This document shows positions 1 to 6,624 of a DNA stretch of 8,268 nt, in pieces. Source of the DNA: JABDBK01 sp964453575 (GTDB lineage: Bacteria > Pseudomonadota > Gammaproteobacteria > DSM-16500). The notes beneath the pieces were generated by a model. The model saw nothing but the letters and a program-made list of their open reading frames with translations. It made no database searches and was not told where the DNA came from. The translations under genes and the position numbers were made by a program. Each line of letters begins with the position of its first letter. Within the stretch, counting starts at the first letter, position 1. The stretch is from the NCBI GenBank assembly GCA_964453575.1, contig CAYVRW010000100.1:1-8268 (forward strand), in the 5' to 3' direction.

Positions 1-672
1 AACTGTCCGGTAAAAGCGTTTAAAATCGTTCATCGCGTTTGTTTGTAATGCTTTCACCATATCTGCCACAAAGCGTTCTGAGTGCAAATATAATACTTTG
101 GCATTAGGATTATTGACCATAATTTGATTGCCAATAGCATGCAGCAAATGGGTTTTACCTAGCCCAACTCCGCCATACAAAAACAAGGGGTTATAAGCCA
201 CGGCAGGGTTTTCAGCCACCTGTATAGAAGCCGCTTTGGCTAGTTGGTTAGACTTACCTTCCACAAAGTTATCAAAAGTAAATTTAGGATTAGTATTACT
301 TTGATGATTCGGTAACTCGGGTGATTGGGCCGCTTTATGGCTATGGCTGCGTGCAGCAACCGACGCCGCCTCAACAGGCTGGTTTGCTTTAACGGTATCA
401 GCTCGAGCTGTTGTTCCATCACCAGTACTGCCAATTTCGAGAAAAATGGCAGGCGGCGTCGGTGTCCCGCAATATTGCGCCACCAGCTCACTGATGCGGC
501 CTAAAAAACGATCGAGAATCCACTGACGCACGAATCGATTAGGCGCATACAGTATTAACTTATCACTCGCGTGCTTTACTTGCAGAGGCCTGATCCAAGT
601 ATTAAATTCCAGCAATGGAAACTCATCCTGCAAACAATCTAAACATTTTTCCCAAAGCGAAAGCGTCGCCAC
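1..672 (-). CDS. dnaA: Chromosomal replication initiator DnaA, N-terminal 224 residues (partial)
   Basis: DnaA binds DnaA boxes at oriC and, in its ATP form, opens the origin and loads DnaB. Translating the minus strand from a GTG at 672 gives 224 residues without a stop, up to the window edge. This is about half of a typical protein of roughly 450 aa. Residues 1-80 are domain I (LSLWEKCLDCLQDEFPLLEF, then NTWIRPL), the DnaB/DiaA-interacting part. Residues about 82-128 are a low-conservation linker (domain II). AAA+ domain III begins near FTFDNFVEGKSNQLA (131-145) and contains the Walker A motif GGVGLGKT at 167-174. The GTG start is supported by a GGGAG ribosome binding site (complement of 680-684) 7 nt upstream; an in-frame TTG two codons earlier lies too close to it. 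The gene is divergent from mnmG. The C-terminal sensor and DNA-binding domains lie outside the window. Confidence 0.97.
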   Translation of the reverse strand, partial: MATLSLWEKCLDCLQDEFPLLEFNTWIRPLQVKHASDKLILYAPNRFVRQWILDRFLGRISELVAQYCGTPTPPAIFLEIGSTGDGTTARADTVKANQPVEAASVAARSHSHKAAQSPELPNHQSNTNPKFTFDNFVEGKSNQLAKAASIQVAENPAVAYNPLFLYGGVGLGKTHLLHAIGNQIMVNNPNAKVLYLHSERFVADMVKALQTNAMNDFKRFYRTV

Positions 673-889
673 TGACAATCTCCCAACGTTGCCTCATATA
701 CAGCAATGATTAACAAAACAATGAAATGAATCGAATTTGTAACACTACCACATTTTGCAAACTAAGATAATAGCTAATAATAATGAATAGCTAACCTTCT
801 TCCCACGGAAATAACTGTTAAACTTTCTGGGATTTTATAGGCCAAATCAAGTAGAATAGATGGCTTTATTTTAAGCGATCATACTCATC
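673..889. promoter_or_regulatory. Divergent dnaA/mnmG intergenic region; possible origin or promoter region, no clear DnaA boxes
   Basis: These 217 bases separate the divergent starts of dnaA and mnmG and are AT-rich, especially 760-795. The dnaA-proximal position and an AT-rich core would suit an origin or unwinding element. However, I find no match within one mismatch to the DnaA box TTATNCACA on either strand, so I do not call oriC. A possible -10 for mnmG is TAGAAT at 852-857, about 33 nt before the ATG, but no good -35 lies at the right distance. No convincing dnaA promoter stands out on the minus strand. An imperfect inverted repeat (TCCC near 801-804 with GGGA at 829-832, flanked by GGAAA and TTTC) is too weak to call. 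mnmG has no clear ribosome binding site. Confidence 0.5.
769..794. repeat. Pair of 9-bp direct repeats AATAGCTAA
   Basis: AATAGCTAA occurs at 769-777 and again at 786-794, 17 nt start to start, with TAATAATG between. Each copy contains the palindrome TAGCTA. The repeats sit in the most AT-rich part of the dnaA/mnmG intergenic region. They could be a regulator site or part of an AT-rich unwinding region. In such AT-rich sequence chance is also possible, so no function is assigned. Confidence 0.4.
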
Positions 890-2776
890 ATGCTAGATTT
901 AAAACAAACATTCGATGTCATTGTTATTGGCGGTGGTCATGCAGGCACAGAGGCGGCACTTGCTTCTGCACGCATGGGTGCGAAAACCTTGCTTTTGACC
1001 CATAACATAGAAACTTTAGGTCAAATGTCGTGCAATCCTGCCATTGGCGGCATTGGCAAAGGGCATTTGGTCAAAGAAATTGATGCCTTGGGCGGCATCA
1101 TGGCAGAAGCTATCGATAAAGCAGGTATACAATTTCGCATATTAAACGCAAGCAAAGGGCCCGCGGTGCGTGCTACACGCGCCCAGGCGGATAGACAGCT
1201 TTATAAACAAGCCATTCGCTATGCACTTGAGACCCAGCCCAATTTACTCATTTTTCAGCAAGCCGTGGATGATATCATACTTGATCAAGATCGGATTACC
1301 GGCGTCATGACACAAACGGGGCTAACATTCACAGCTAAAACGGTAGTCTTGACGGCAGGAACATTTTTAGCTGGTAAGATTCACGTTGGAATGAAAAATT
1401 ATGAAGGCGGCCGTGCAGGTGATCCGCCTGCCGCAAAGTTAGCCCACCGTCTGCGCGAATTAAATCTTCAAGTAGGCCGTTTAAAAACAGGGACGCCGCC
1501 GCGCATCGATAGCCGCAGCATTGATTTTAGCGTTATGGAAAAACAAGATGGTGACACGCCTACACCCGTTTTTTCTTTTTTAGGCCATGTGAGCCAGCAC
1601 CCACAGCAAATCCCTTGTTACATCACGCATACCAATGCCTTAACCCATGATTTAATTCGGGAAGGACTAGGGCAGTCGCCTATGTATGCTGGGATTATCG
1701 AAGGTGTAGGTCCACGTTATTGTCCTTCCATTGAAGATAAAGTGGTACGCTTTGCCGACAAAACCTCCCATCAAATTTTCGTGGAACCTGAAGGTTTAAA
1801 CACTTTTGAAATTTATCCCAATGGTATTTCAACAAGCTTGCCTTTTGACATCCAAATTGAATTTGTGCGCAGCATGCGCGGGTTTGAAAATGCCCATATC
1901 ACACGCCCCGGATAAGCGATTGAATACGATTATTTTGATCCTCGCAATTTAAAACCATCTCTAGAAACCAAAACTATTCGTGGATTATTTTTTGCTGGCC
2001 AAATTAATGGAACGACAGGTTATGAAGAAGCTGCAGCACAAGGTCTAATCGCTGGAATGAATGCAGCAAGACAGGCAAAAGATTTAGAATCCTGGACGCC
2101 GCGGCGAGATGAGGCATACATTGGCGTTTTAATCGATGATTTAATCACACGCGGCACGAGAGAGCCTTACCGTATGTTCACAAGCCGCGCGGAATATCGC
2201 TTATTGTTACGTGAAGACAATGCCGATTTACGTTTAACGCCCAAAGGCTATGAACTAGGACTGGTAAATGAGCACCGCTTCCAGCAATTCGATAAAAAAC
2301 GCCATGCCGTTGATGCTGAAAAAGCACGTATGCATGCAACCTGGGCACGCCCTGACAGCAAAATTGGTAAAGCCATCGAAGCTTTAACCAATCAACCGCT
2401 GATGCGCGAATATCGCCTCGAAGAACTGTTGCGCAGGCCTACTATTAGCTATCAAGATCTCATGTCCATTGAAGATATAGGTCCAGGTGTCGCTAATGAT
2501 AAAGTAGCCGAACAAGTGGAAACCCAAATTAAATATGCCGGCTATATTGAACGTCAACATGATGAAATTGCCAAACAACTTCGCCATGAAGAAACTAAAA
2601 TTCCCGCCAAAATGGATTATACGACGGTGGTTGGGCTCTCCTCTGAAGTAAAACAAAAATTACAAAGTGTTAAACCAGAAACGATAGGGATGGCATCGCG
2701 CATTCCGGGCATGACACCGGCCGCTATTTCTTTATTGCTCGTTCATTTAAAAAAATCGAAGTCCACTCATGACTAA
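890..2776 (+). pseudogene. mnmG: tRNA wobble-uridine modification enzyme MnmG (GidA), interrupted by an in-frame TAA
   Basis: MnmG is the FAD/NADH-dependent partner of MnmE. Together they make the 5-carboxymethylaminomethyl (cmnm5) group at U34 of several tRNAs. Read as one frame with codon 342 ignored, the product is 628 residues, essentially the E. coli length. Visible are the FAD-binding GGGHAG (14-19), the conserved Cys48 in SCNPAIGGIGKGH, Cys278 in the GidA signature GPRYCPSIEDK (274-284), and the second signature AGQINGTTGYEEAAA (369-383). The TAA at 1913-1915 replaces the conserved Tyr of RPGYAIEYD. The frame continues AIEYDYFDPRNLKP to the natural TAA at 2774-2776, with no indel or other stop. 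Termination at codon 342 would remove the second signature and the C-terminal MnmE/tRNA-binding part. ATG2057 could restart translation but has only a weak, distant AAGG. It is a recent pseudogene, a base-call error, or a readthrough gene. Confidence 0.9.
1913..1915 (+). other. Premature in-frame TAA in mnmG at a conserved Tyr codon
   Basis: The local codons are CGC CCC GGA TAA GCG ATT GAA, giving R-P-G-stop-A-I-E. Known MnmG proteins read R-P-G-Y-A-I-E, so one third-position change from TAT or TAC to TAA explains the break. Both sides are conserved MnmG sequence in the same frame. The flanking and other genes here end in ordinary TAA or TGA codons. Confidence 0.93.
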
Positions 2777-3398
2777 TCAAACCGAATTTTTACAACAAGC
2801 GCTTTTTGAAAATGGTCACGTAGTTTCATCGTCCATCCAGGAACAAATGTTGCATTATTTGCATTTAATGCGTGAATGGAACCGCGTGTTTAATTTAACA
2901 AGCATACGCGACCCCCAAGAAATGATTATGCTGCATCTTCTCGACAGCCTCGCCATTGGCCCCTATTTACACGGGAAGAACATCATTGATATAGGCACAG
3001 GCGCAGGGCTGCCCGGGATTCCTCTGGCACTCACGCATCCTCTGCAGCATGTTGTGTTACTCGATAGCAATATCAAAAAAACTCGCTTTTTAACCCAGGT
3101 CATTTACGACTTAAAGATTAACAATGTGGAAGTAGTACACGCGCGTGCAGAGGATTATAACCATGCAAAAATGCAATTTGATAGCATTCTCTCTCGCGCT
3201 TTTTCGTCACTTAAGGTAATGTTAATCACTACTAAGCATTTGATAAGTGAGCATGGCCGGTTTTTAGCAATGAAGGGAACTTATCCTGAACATGAACTTC
3301 AAGAAATTCCTGCCGAATTTAAACTTATTAACGTGCATAAATTAACAATCAAAGGGCTGAATGCGGAACGGCATTTAGTTTGCATGGAGAAAAAATAA
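2769..3398 (+). CDS. rsmG: 16S rRNA (guanine-527-N7)-methyltransferase RsmG (GidB)
   Basis: RsmG uses S-adenosylmethionine to make m7G527 in the 530 loop of 16S rRNA; its loss gives low-level streptomycin resistance in several bacteria. The 209-residue protein has the family length and landmarks: WNRVFNLTSIRDPQEM (37-52), HLLDSL (56-61), the SAM-binding DIGTGAGLPGIP (74-85), the acidic strand end LLDSNIKKTRFL (97-108), and SRAFSSL (142-148). The ATG overlaps the mnmG stop by 8 nt, and a modest GAAG (2758-2761) precedes it. This is the usual mnmG-rsmG-parA order near gammaproteobacterial origins. If ribosomes stop early in mnmG, translational coupling into rsmG could fall. The gene itself is intact. 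Confidence 0.97.
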   Translation: MTNQTEFLQQALFENGHVVSSSIQEQMLHYLHLMREWNRVFNLTSIRDPQEMIMLHLLDSLAIGPYLHGKNIIDIGTGAGLPGIPLALTHPLQHVVLLDSNIKKTRFLTQVIYDLKINNVEVVHARAEDYNHAKMQFDSILSRAFSSLKVMLITTKHLISEHGRFLAMKGTYPEHELQEIPAEFKLINVHKLTIKGLNAERHLVCMEKK

Positions 3399-3400
3399 TC

Positions 3401-4201
3401 ATGGGAAAAATAATCGCTATCGTTAACCAAAAAGGCGGTGTTGGCAAAACCACCACCAGCATTAACCTTGCTGCAGCTTTTGCTATGATGAAACGCAAGG
3501 TCATGTTAATTGACTTAGATCCGCAAGGAAATGCTACCGTGGGCAGCGGGATAGATAAATCCATGTTTAAGCATGCCAGTTATCATGTTTTATTAAATGA
3601 AGTCACAGTGAATGATGCCATACTTAAAACACCTGGCGGCTATGACTTACTCCCAACAACGAATGAATTAATTGTTGCAGAAGTGCAGCTCATGCAAGCA
3701 ACCCAGCGTGAAACCCGCTTAAAACAAGCATTGTCCGCCGTGATTGATCAGTATGATTATGTCTTAATTGACTGTCCTCCATCACTTAATATTTTGACTG
3801 TTAATGCATTGGTTGCAGCAAATTCGGTACTTATCCCCGTACAATGTGAATATTATGCCTTGGAAGGTTTAACGGGTTTACTTAATACCATTGAACAAAT
3901 GCAAATAACCATCAACCCATCATTGCATATCGAAGGCTTATTACGCACCATGTATGATGGCCGCAATCGGTTGGCACTTGATGTCTCCGCACAATTATTA
4001 CAACATTTTCCTGGGCGGGTGTATCGCACCGTCATTCCACGCAATGTTCGTCTAGCAGAAGCACCTAGTCATGGTATATCTATTATGCAATATGATGAAA
4101 AATCACAAGGTGCTATTGCCTATTTAACATTGGCTGGAGAAATGTTACGTCGTGTTGATGAAAGCAAACCTATACGCAAAAAAGAGACCGTTTTATCATG
4201 A
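3401..4201 (+). CDS. parA: Chromosome partitioning ATPase ParA (Soj)
   Basis: This is a 266-residue chromosomal ParA/Soj-type ATPase. It forms nucleoid-bound dimers and, with ParB bound to parS, segregates newly replicated origins. The deviant Walker A KGGVGKTT (11-18) with its signature lysine, Walker A' LIDLDPQGNAT (36-46), Walker B VLIDCPP (121-127) and the C-terminal RNVRLAEAPSHG are all present. There is no N-terminal HTH extension, as expected for the chromosomal type. I prefer ATG 3401, 2 nt after the rsmG stop, with GGAG at 3386-3389 upstream. An in-frame TTG at 3380 would add seven unconserved residues. The usual partner parB does not follow: the stop overlaps an apyrase-like gene by 4 nt (ATGA). 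No parS-like TGTTTCACGTGAAACA was seen, so ParB must be encoded elsewhere or be missing. Confidence 0.96.
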   Translation: MGKIIAIVNQKGGVGKTTTSINLAAAFAMMKRKVMLIDLDPQGNATVGSGIDKSMFKHASYHVLLNEVTVNDAILKTPGGYDLLPTTNELIVAEVQLMQATQRETRLKQALSAVIDQYDYVLIDCPPSLNILTVNALVAANSVLIPVQCEYYALEGLTGLLNTIEQMQITINPSLHIEGLLRTMYDGRNRLALDVSAQLLQHFPGRVYRTVIPRNVRLAEAPSHGISIMQYDEKSQGAIAYLTLAGEMLRRVDESKPIRKKETVLS

Positions 4202-5352
4202 AAAAATTAGTATTCATTATTTTAATTATTGCAAATTTAGCATTTTTTTCCCATGCTTTTGCGCATAAAGCCAATTATTATATTATTTTAGATGCAGGCA
4301 GCACGGGAACGCGGCTACATTTTTTCAAACATAATAATGATAAAAACATGCCTGTCATTGAAGATATTTTTTCTGAAAAAAATAATATCCCGCTTGTAGC
4401 TTTTGCCGAACATCCTGAGCAATCCTATGAAGCCATCGATCTTTTATTGCAAAATGCTGTGAAAAAAATTCATGAACATCATCTTGAAATGCCAGTGCCC
4501 ATTGCTCTTTTAGGCACAGCTGGCATGCGTTTGCTTTCATCAGACCAACAGCAAAGCATTTATCAACAATTAAAAAATGAAGTTGCTGATCATTACAAAA
4601 ATGAATTAACTCTCAAAAATGCCCAAACCATTTCAGGAAAAATGGAAGGTATATATGGTTGGTTAGATGTCAATTATTTACAAAAAAACTTTCAAAATAA
4701 TACTCCGACTTCAGGAAGCATCGATATAGGCGGAGCATCGACACAAATTGCTTTTGCTACTGATAAATCAAAAAAATCGATTGATGAAGTTTCGTTAACA
4801 TTAAATAAAGTTAATTACATTGTGTTTAGCAAAAGCTTTTTAGGTCTTGGTATGGATCAAGCACGAGAAAGCATGAATATCGATGAAAATTCAGGCTTTT
4901 GCTACCCTAAAAATTATAATACCATACAAAAAGGGAAATTTGACCTTGCCTCATGTGCTATTATTTATAACCAAGTGATAGACAATTATCATATTGATCA
5001 GCTTAGTATGCCAACGTATAAAGTCCCATCTTTTGTCGCATTTTCTGGTGTCTATTATACTTATCATTTCTTTGGCCTTGATCCTACTGTCCCGAGTCAG
5101 GATACCTTGGAACAAACGACTATAAAACCAACATGCAGCAATACTTGGGAAACATTAAAAGAAGCCTATCCAACGGAATCTGAAAATTATCTTGCGAATT
5201 ATTGTGCAAATGGCATTTTCGTCACTGATTTATTATATAGGTCTTTCCAATTGCAGCATCAACAAATCCATGTATTATCTAAAATAAATGAAAATAAAAT
5301 TGATTGGACATTAGGTGCCATGTTATACACCATCATTACGGGAGAAAGTTAA
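4198..5352 (+). CDS. Secreted ecto-apyrase / NTPDase (GDA1/CD39 family)
   Basis: GDA1/CD39 enzymes hydrolyse extracellular nucleoside tri- and diphosphates. Bacterial members are rare and best known from Legionella, where one is linked to virulence. All five apyrase conserved regions are visible in the 384 residues: DAGSTGTR (32-39), GTAGMRLL (106-113), the segment with EGIYGWLDVNY (150-160, Glu150 the expected catalytic base), SIDIGGASTQIAF (174-186), and AFSGVYY (281-287). WTLGAMLY (370-377) matches the C-terminal family motif. The N-terminus (MKK, then a hydrophobic stretch to SHAFA, likely cleavage near residue 22) is a signal peptide. Cys235, 253, 313 and 336 could form two disulfides. 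No second membrane segment is obvious, so periplasmic or secreted location is inferred. The start overlaps the parA stop (ATGA), with AAGAGA about 10 nt upstream. The gene is AT-rich (13 G/C in 4561-4620). Substrate preference cannot be read from the sequence. Confidence 0.93.
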   Translation: MKKLVFIILIIANLAFFSHAFAHKANYYIILDAGSTGTRLHFFKHNNDKNMPVIEDIFSEKNNIPLVAFAEHPEQSYEAIDLLLQNAVKKIHEHHLEMPVPIALLGTAGMRLLSSDQQQSIYQQLKNEVADHYKNELTLKNAQTISGKMEGIYGWLDVNYLQKNFQNNTPTSGSIDIGGASTQIAFATDKSKKSIDEVSLTLNKVNYIVFSKSFLGLGMDQARESMNIDENSGFCYPKNYNTIQKGKFDLASCAIIYNQVIDNYHIDQLSMPTYKVPSFVAFSGVYYTYHFFGLDPTVPSQDTLEQTTIKPTCSNTWETLKEAYPTESENYLANYCANGIFVTDLLYRSFQLQHQQIHVLSKINENKIDWTLGAMLYTIITGES

Positions 5353-5426
5353 TGTCTTTAACAAACTCGCCCTTAGGCAAAAAATGTGTAAGCAGTAATG
5401 CTGGCATGACAAAGCTAAATACTTAG
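5352..5426 (+). CDS. 24-residue mini-ORF coupled to the NTPDase gene; possible 5' remnant of queF
   Basis: The NTPDase stop and this ATG share a base (TAATG). GGGAG at 5340-5344 lies 7 nt upstream, one of the best ribosome binding sites in the window. The peptide begins MSLTNSPLGKK and ends at a TAG at 5424-5426. SPLGK followed a few residues later by VSS recalls the N-terminus of some QueF (7-cyano-7-deazaguanine reductase) proteins, for example the Pseudomonas type. A truncated queF start is therefore possible. The match covers only about ten residues and no remainder of queF is seen downstream. The LGKK part also faintly recalls the LGxG of ParB N-termini. It may instead be a leader peptide or chance. 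The promoter of the next gene begins inside its stop codon. Confidence 0.3.
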   Translation: MSLTNSPLGKKCVSSNAGMTKLNT

Positions 5427-5454
5427 TGACACCTTATAAATATTTTTATATATT
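5426..5454 (+). promoter_or_regulatory. Sigma70-type promoter for the F-box/ankyrin-like gene
   Basis: The -35 GTGACA (5426-5431, 5/6 to TTGACA), a 17-nt spacer and the -10 TATATT (5449-5454, 5/6 to TATAAT) give the best-matching promoter I found in the window. Transcription would start near 5461, leaving a leader of about 26 nt to the ATG at 5487. The spacer and -10 contain an AT-rich inverted repeat, TATAAA (5435-5440) and TTTATA (5445-5450), which could be an operator or only reflect composition. The site implies that the candidate effector is expressed independently of the upstream operon. Confidence 0.6.
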
Positions 5455-5486
5455 CTTTTCATACCAAGACATAACAAGGCAGTTAT

Positions 5487-6623
5487 ATGACAAGGATACG
5501 TTCGTTTGAATTCTCCTCTTTAAACCAAGATATTGTTAAGGATGCAAACCATAATCGATCCTTTTCTTTTTTTAATAAATTACCTAAAGATATTTTAGAA
5601 AATGAATTACTACCTTATTTAGATTTAAATTCAGATGATTCAACAGTCAATGCACTGGCTAATGTGCCATCTCATGCAAGCTTGTTACTCAAAGCACATC
5701 AATTATTAAAACCGTTATTAGAAGCGGTTATTCATGGAGAAAAAAATAACGTCGAAAAAATACTTAGCGCTCATCCATCTCTACACGAAAAATTATTAAC
5801 AACTCCTATGAAAGTAACTGATTACTCAGGACGTGTTATTTATGGAACCGCATTGCAACTTGCATTAGGTGCCGAAGATTTCAGTCGAAAAAGATCTTCT
5901 GATGAAGGCATGGTAGAAACCATTATAAAATTTTTAGATAAATTACCTAATGGAAAACTTATTAAAAACGCACAAATCAAACAACAATTTCCAAAAGGAT
6001 GGGAGCTTGAAGAAGTCAAACGAAAAGCTGAAGATAGCGCAGCACTTCACAAAGTTTTCAACGCTATCATTTATGCCAACCCTCCTTCTTATTGTGAAAA
6101 AGCGCTCGCTGAATTCAGGGAATACCTTAAACCAAAAACACTCATAAAAAGCGGCAAACATTTTAATGCAGACCTATTTGTTGAAGCTTGTCAATTATAT
6201 AAGGAAGCATATGGCCGATGGGGTGGTGAATACAGCTTTGGAAATATTTTATATTGGAACAAAGTCATTGGTTACCTGCAACGTTATTTACCTGCATGTT
6301 ATGCCCAGGCTTTTTGTCAGATCGCTCTCGATATATCAGGGAAAGACCTGCCTTTAAAAAGGTCACTATCATTTCAAGATTATTCTGTTCACGAATTTTT
6401 TCCTTTATCACCTACCTCGCGTTTAGGTTATGACTATGCCGTGTTAGGTAAAACATTCCGAAATGCAAGCTGGATGGAAGCTTATGGCTTTGAATGCAGG
6501 ATAAGACAGTTACGCGTAGTCAAAACAAATGTGTTGGAACATTTGATCAAAGCCGCTTATGAAGAAGAGCCAGCAAAAAGACACCGCACTGGCATGACAG
6601 ATTCCCGTATCAAACAAATTTGA
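5487..6623 (+). CDS. Candidate host-targeted effector with F-box-like and ankyrin-like segments
   Basis: The 378-residue protein has no signal peptide or membrane segment. Residues 31-60 (KLPKDILENELLPYLDLNSD, then DSTVNALANV) fit the F-box pattern LPxx(I/L)xxxxLxxL, a eukaryotic Skp1-binding motif used by Legionella effectors. Residues 75-100 (LLKPLLEAVIHGEKNNVEKI) and 118-155 (YGTALQLALGA, later MVETIIKFL) look like degenerate ankyrin repeats. Residues about 220-350 form a separate region (GYLQRYLPACYAQAF, FFPLSPTSRLGYDYAVLG) that I recall only loosely from Legionellales proteins and cannot name. The tail contains EEE (359-361) followed by basic AKRHR, compatible with the acidic C-terminal signals of Dot/Icm substrates. 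AAGG (5476-5479) lies 7 nt before ATG 5487, and the gene has its own promoter. Function is unproven: ubiquitin-ligase recruitment is inference from the F-box-like segment. Composition is AT-rich (15 G/C in 5521-5580). Confidence 0.75.
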   Translation: MTRIRSFEFSSLNQDIVKDANHNRSFSFFNKLPKDILENELLPYLDLNSDDSTVNALANVPSHASLLLKAHQLLKPLLEAVIHGEKNNVEKILSAHPSLHEKLLTTPMKVTDYSGRVIYGTALQLALGAEDFSRKRSSDEGMVETIIKFLDKLPNGKLIKNAQIKQQFPKGWELEEVKRKAEDSAALHKVFNAIIYANPPSYCEKALAEFREYLKPKTLIKSGKHFNADLFVEACQLYKEAYGRWGGEYSFGNILYWNKVIGYLQRYLPACYAQAFCQIALDISGKDLPLKRSLSFQDYSVHEFFPLSPTSRLGYDYAVLGKTFRNASWMEAYGFECRIRQLRVVKTNVLEHLIKAAYEEEPAKRHRTGMTDSRIKQI

Positions 6624-6624
6624 G

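Noticed and set aside
240..491. Minus-strand ORF of 83 codons
   Set aside because: It lies in another frame within the conserved dnaA coding region; the DnaA reading accounts for this DNA.
801..832. Terminator-like hairpin TCCC...GGGA followed by TTTTAT
   Set aside because: The stem is short and interrupted, the loop is long, and it lies between divergent gene starts where no transcript needs to end.
673..889. Confident oriC call
   Set aside because: Location and AT-richness fit, but no DnaA box close to consensus was seen on either strand, so only a regulatory or intergenic feature is reported.
1913..1915. TAA reassigned to Tyr in this organism
   Set aside because: TAA is used as the natural stop of mnmG itself, rsmG, the NTPDase gene, ubiE and ubiJ, all at the expected protein ends. 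A general reassignment is therefore excluded.
2384..2656. Minus-strand ORF of 90 codons inside mnmG
   Set aside because: It is antisense to conserved MnmG C-terminal sequence, with no protein motif, so it is a shadow frame.
2057..2776. Separate gene starting at ATG 2057
   Set aside because: The 239 residues are simply the C-terminal part of MnmG in the same frame as the upstream half, and no good ribosome binding site precedes the ATG.
3380..3400. TTG 3380 as the parA start
   Set aside because: It would add seven unconserved residues inside rsmG. ATG 3401, two bases after the rsmG stop with GGAG upstream, gives the canonical ParA N-terminus.
5943..6357. Small ORFs on both strands inside the 5487-6623 gene
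   Set aside because: They overlap a continuous 378-codon frame with its own promoter and ribosome binding site, and their peptides show no recognisable motif.
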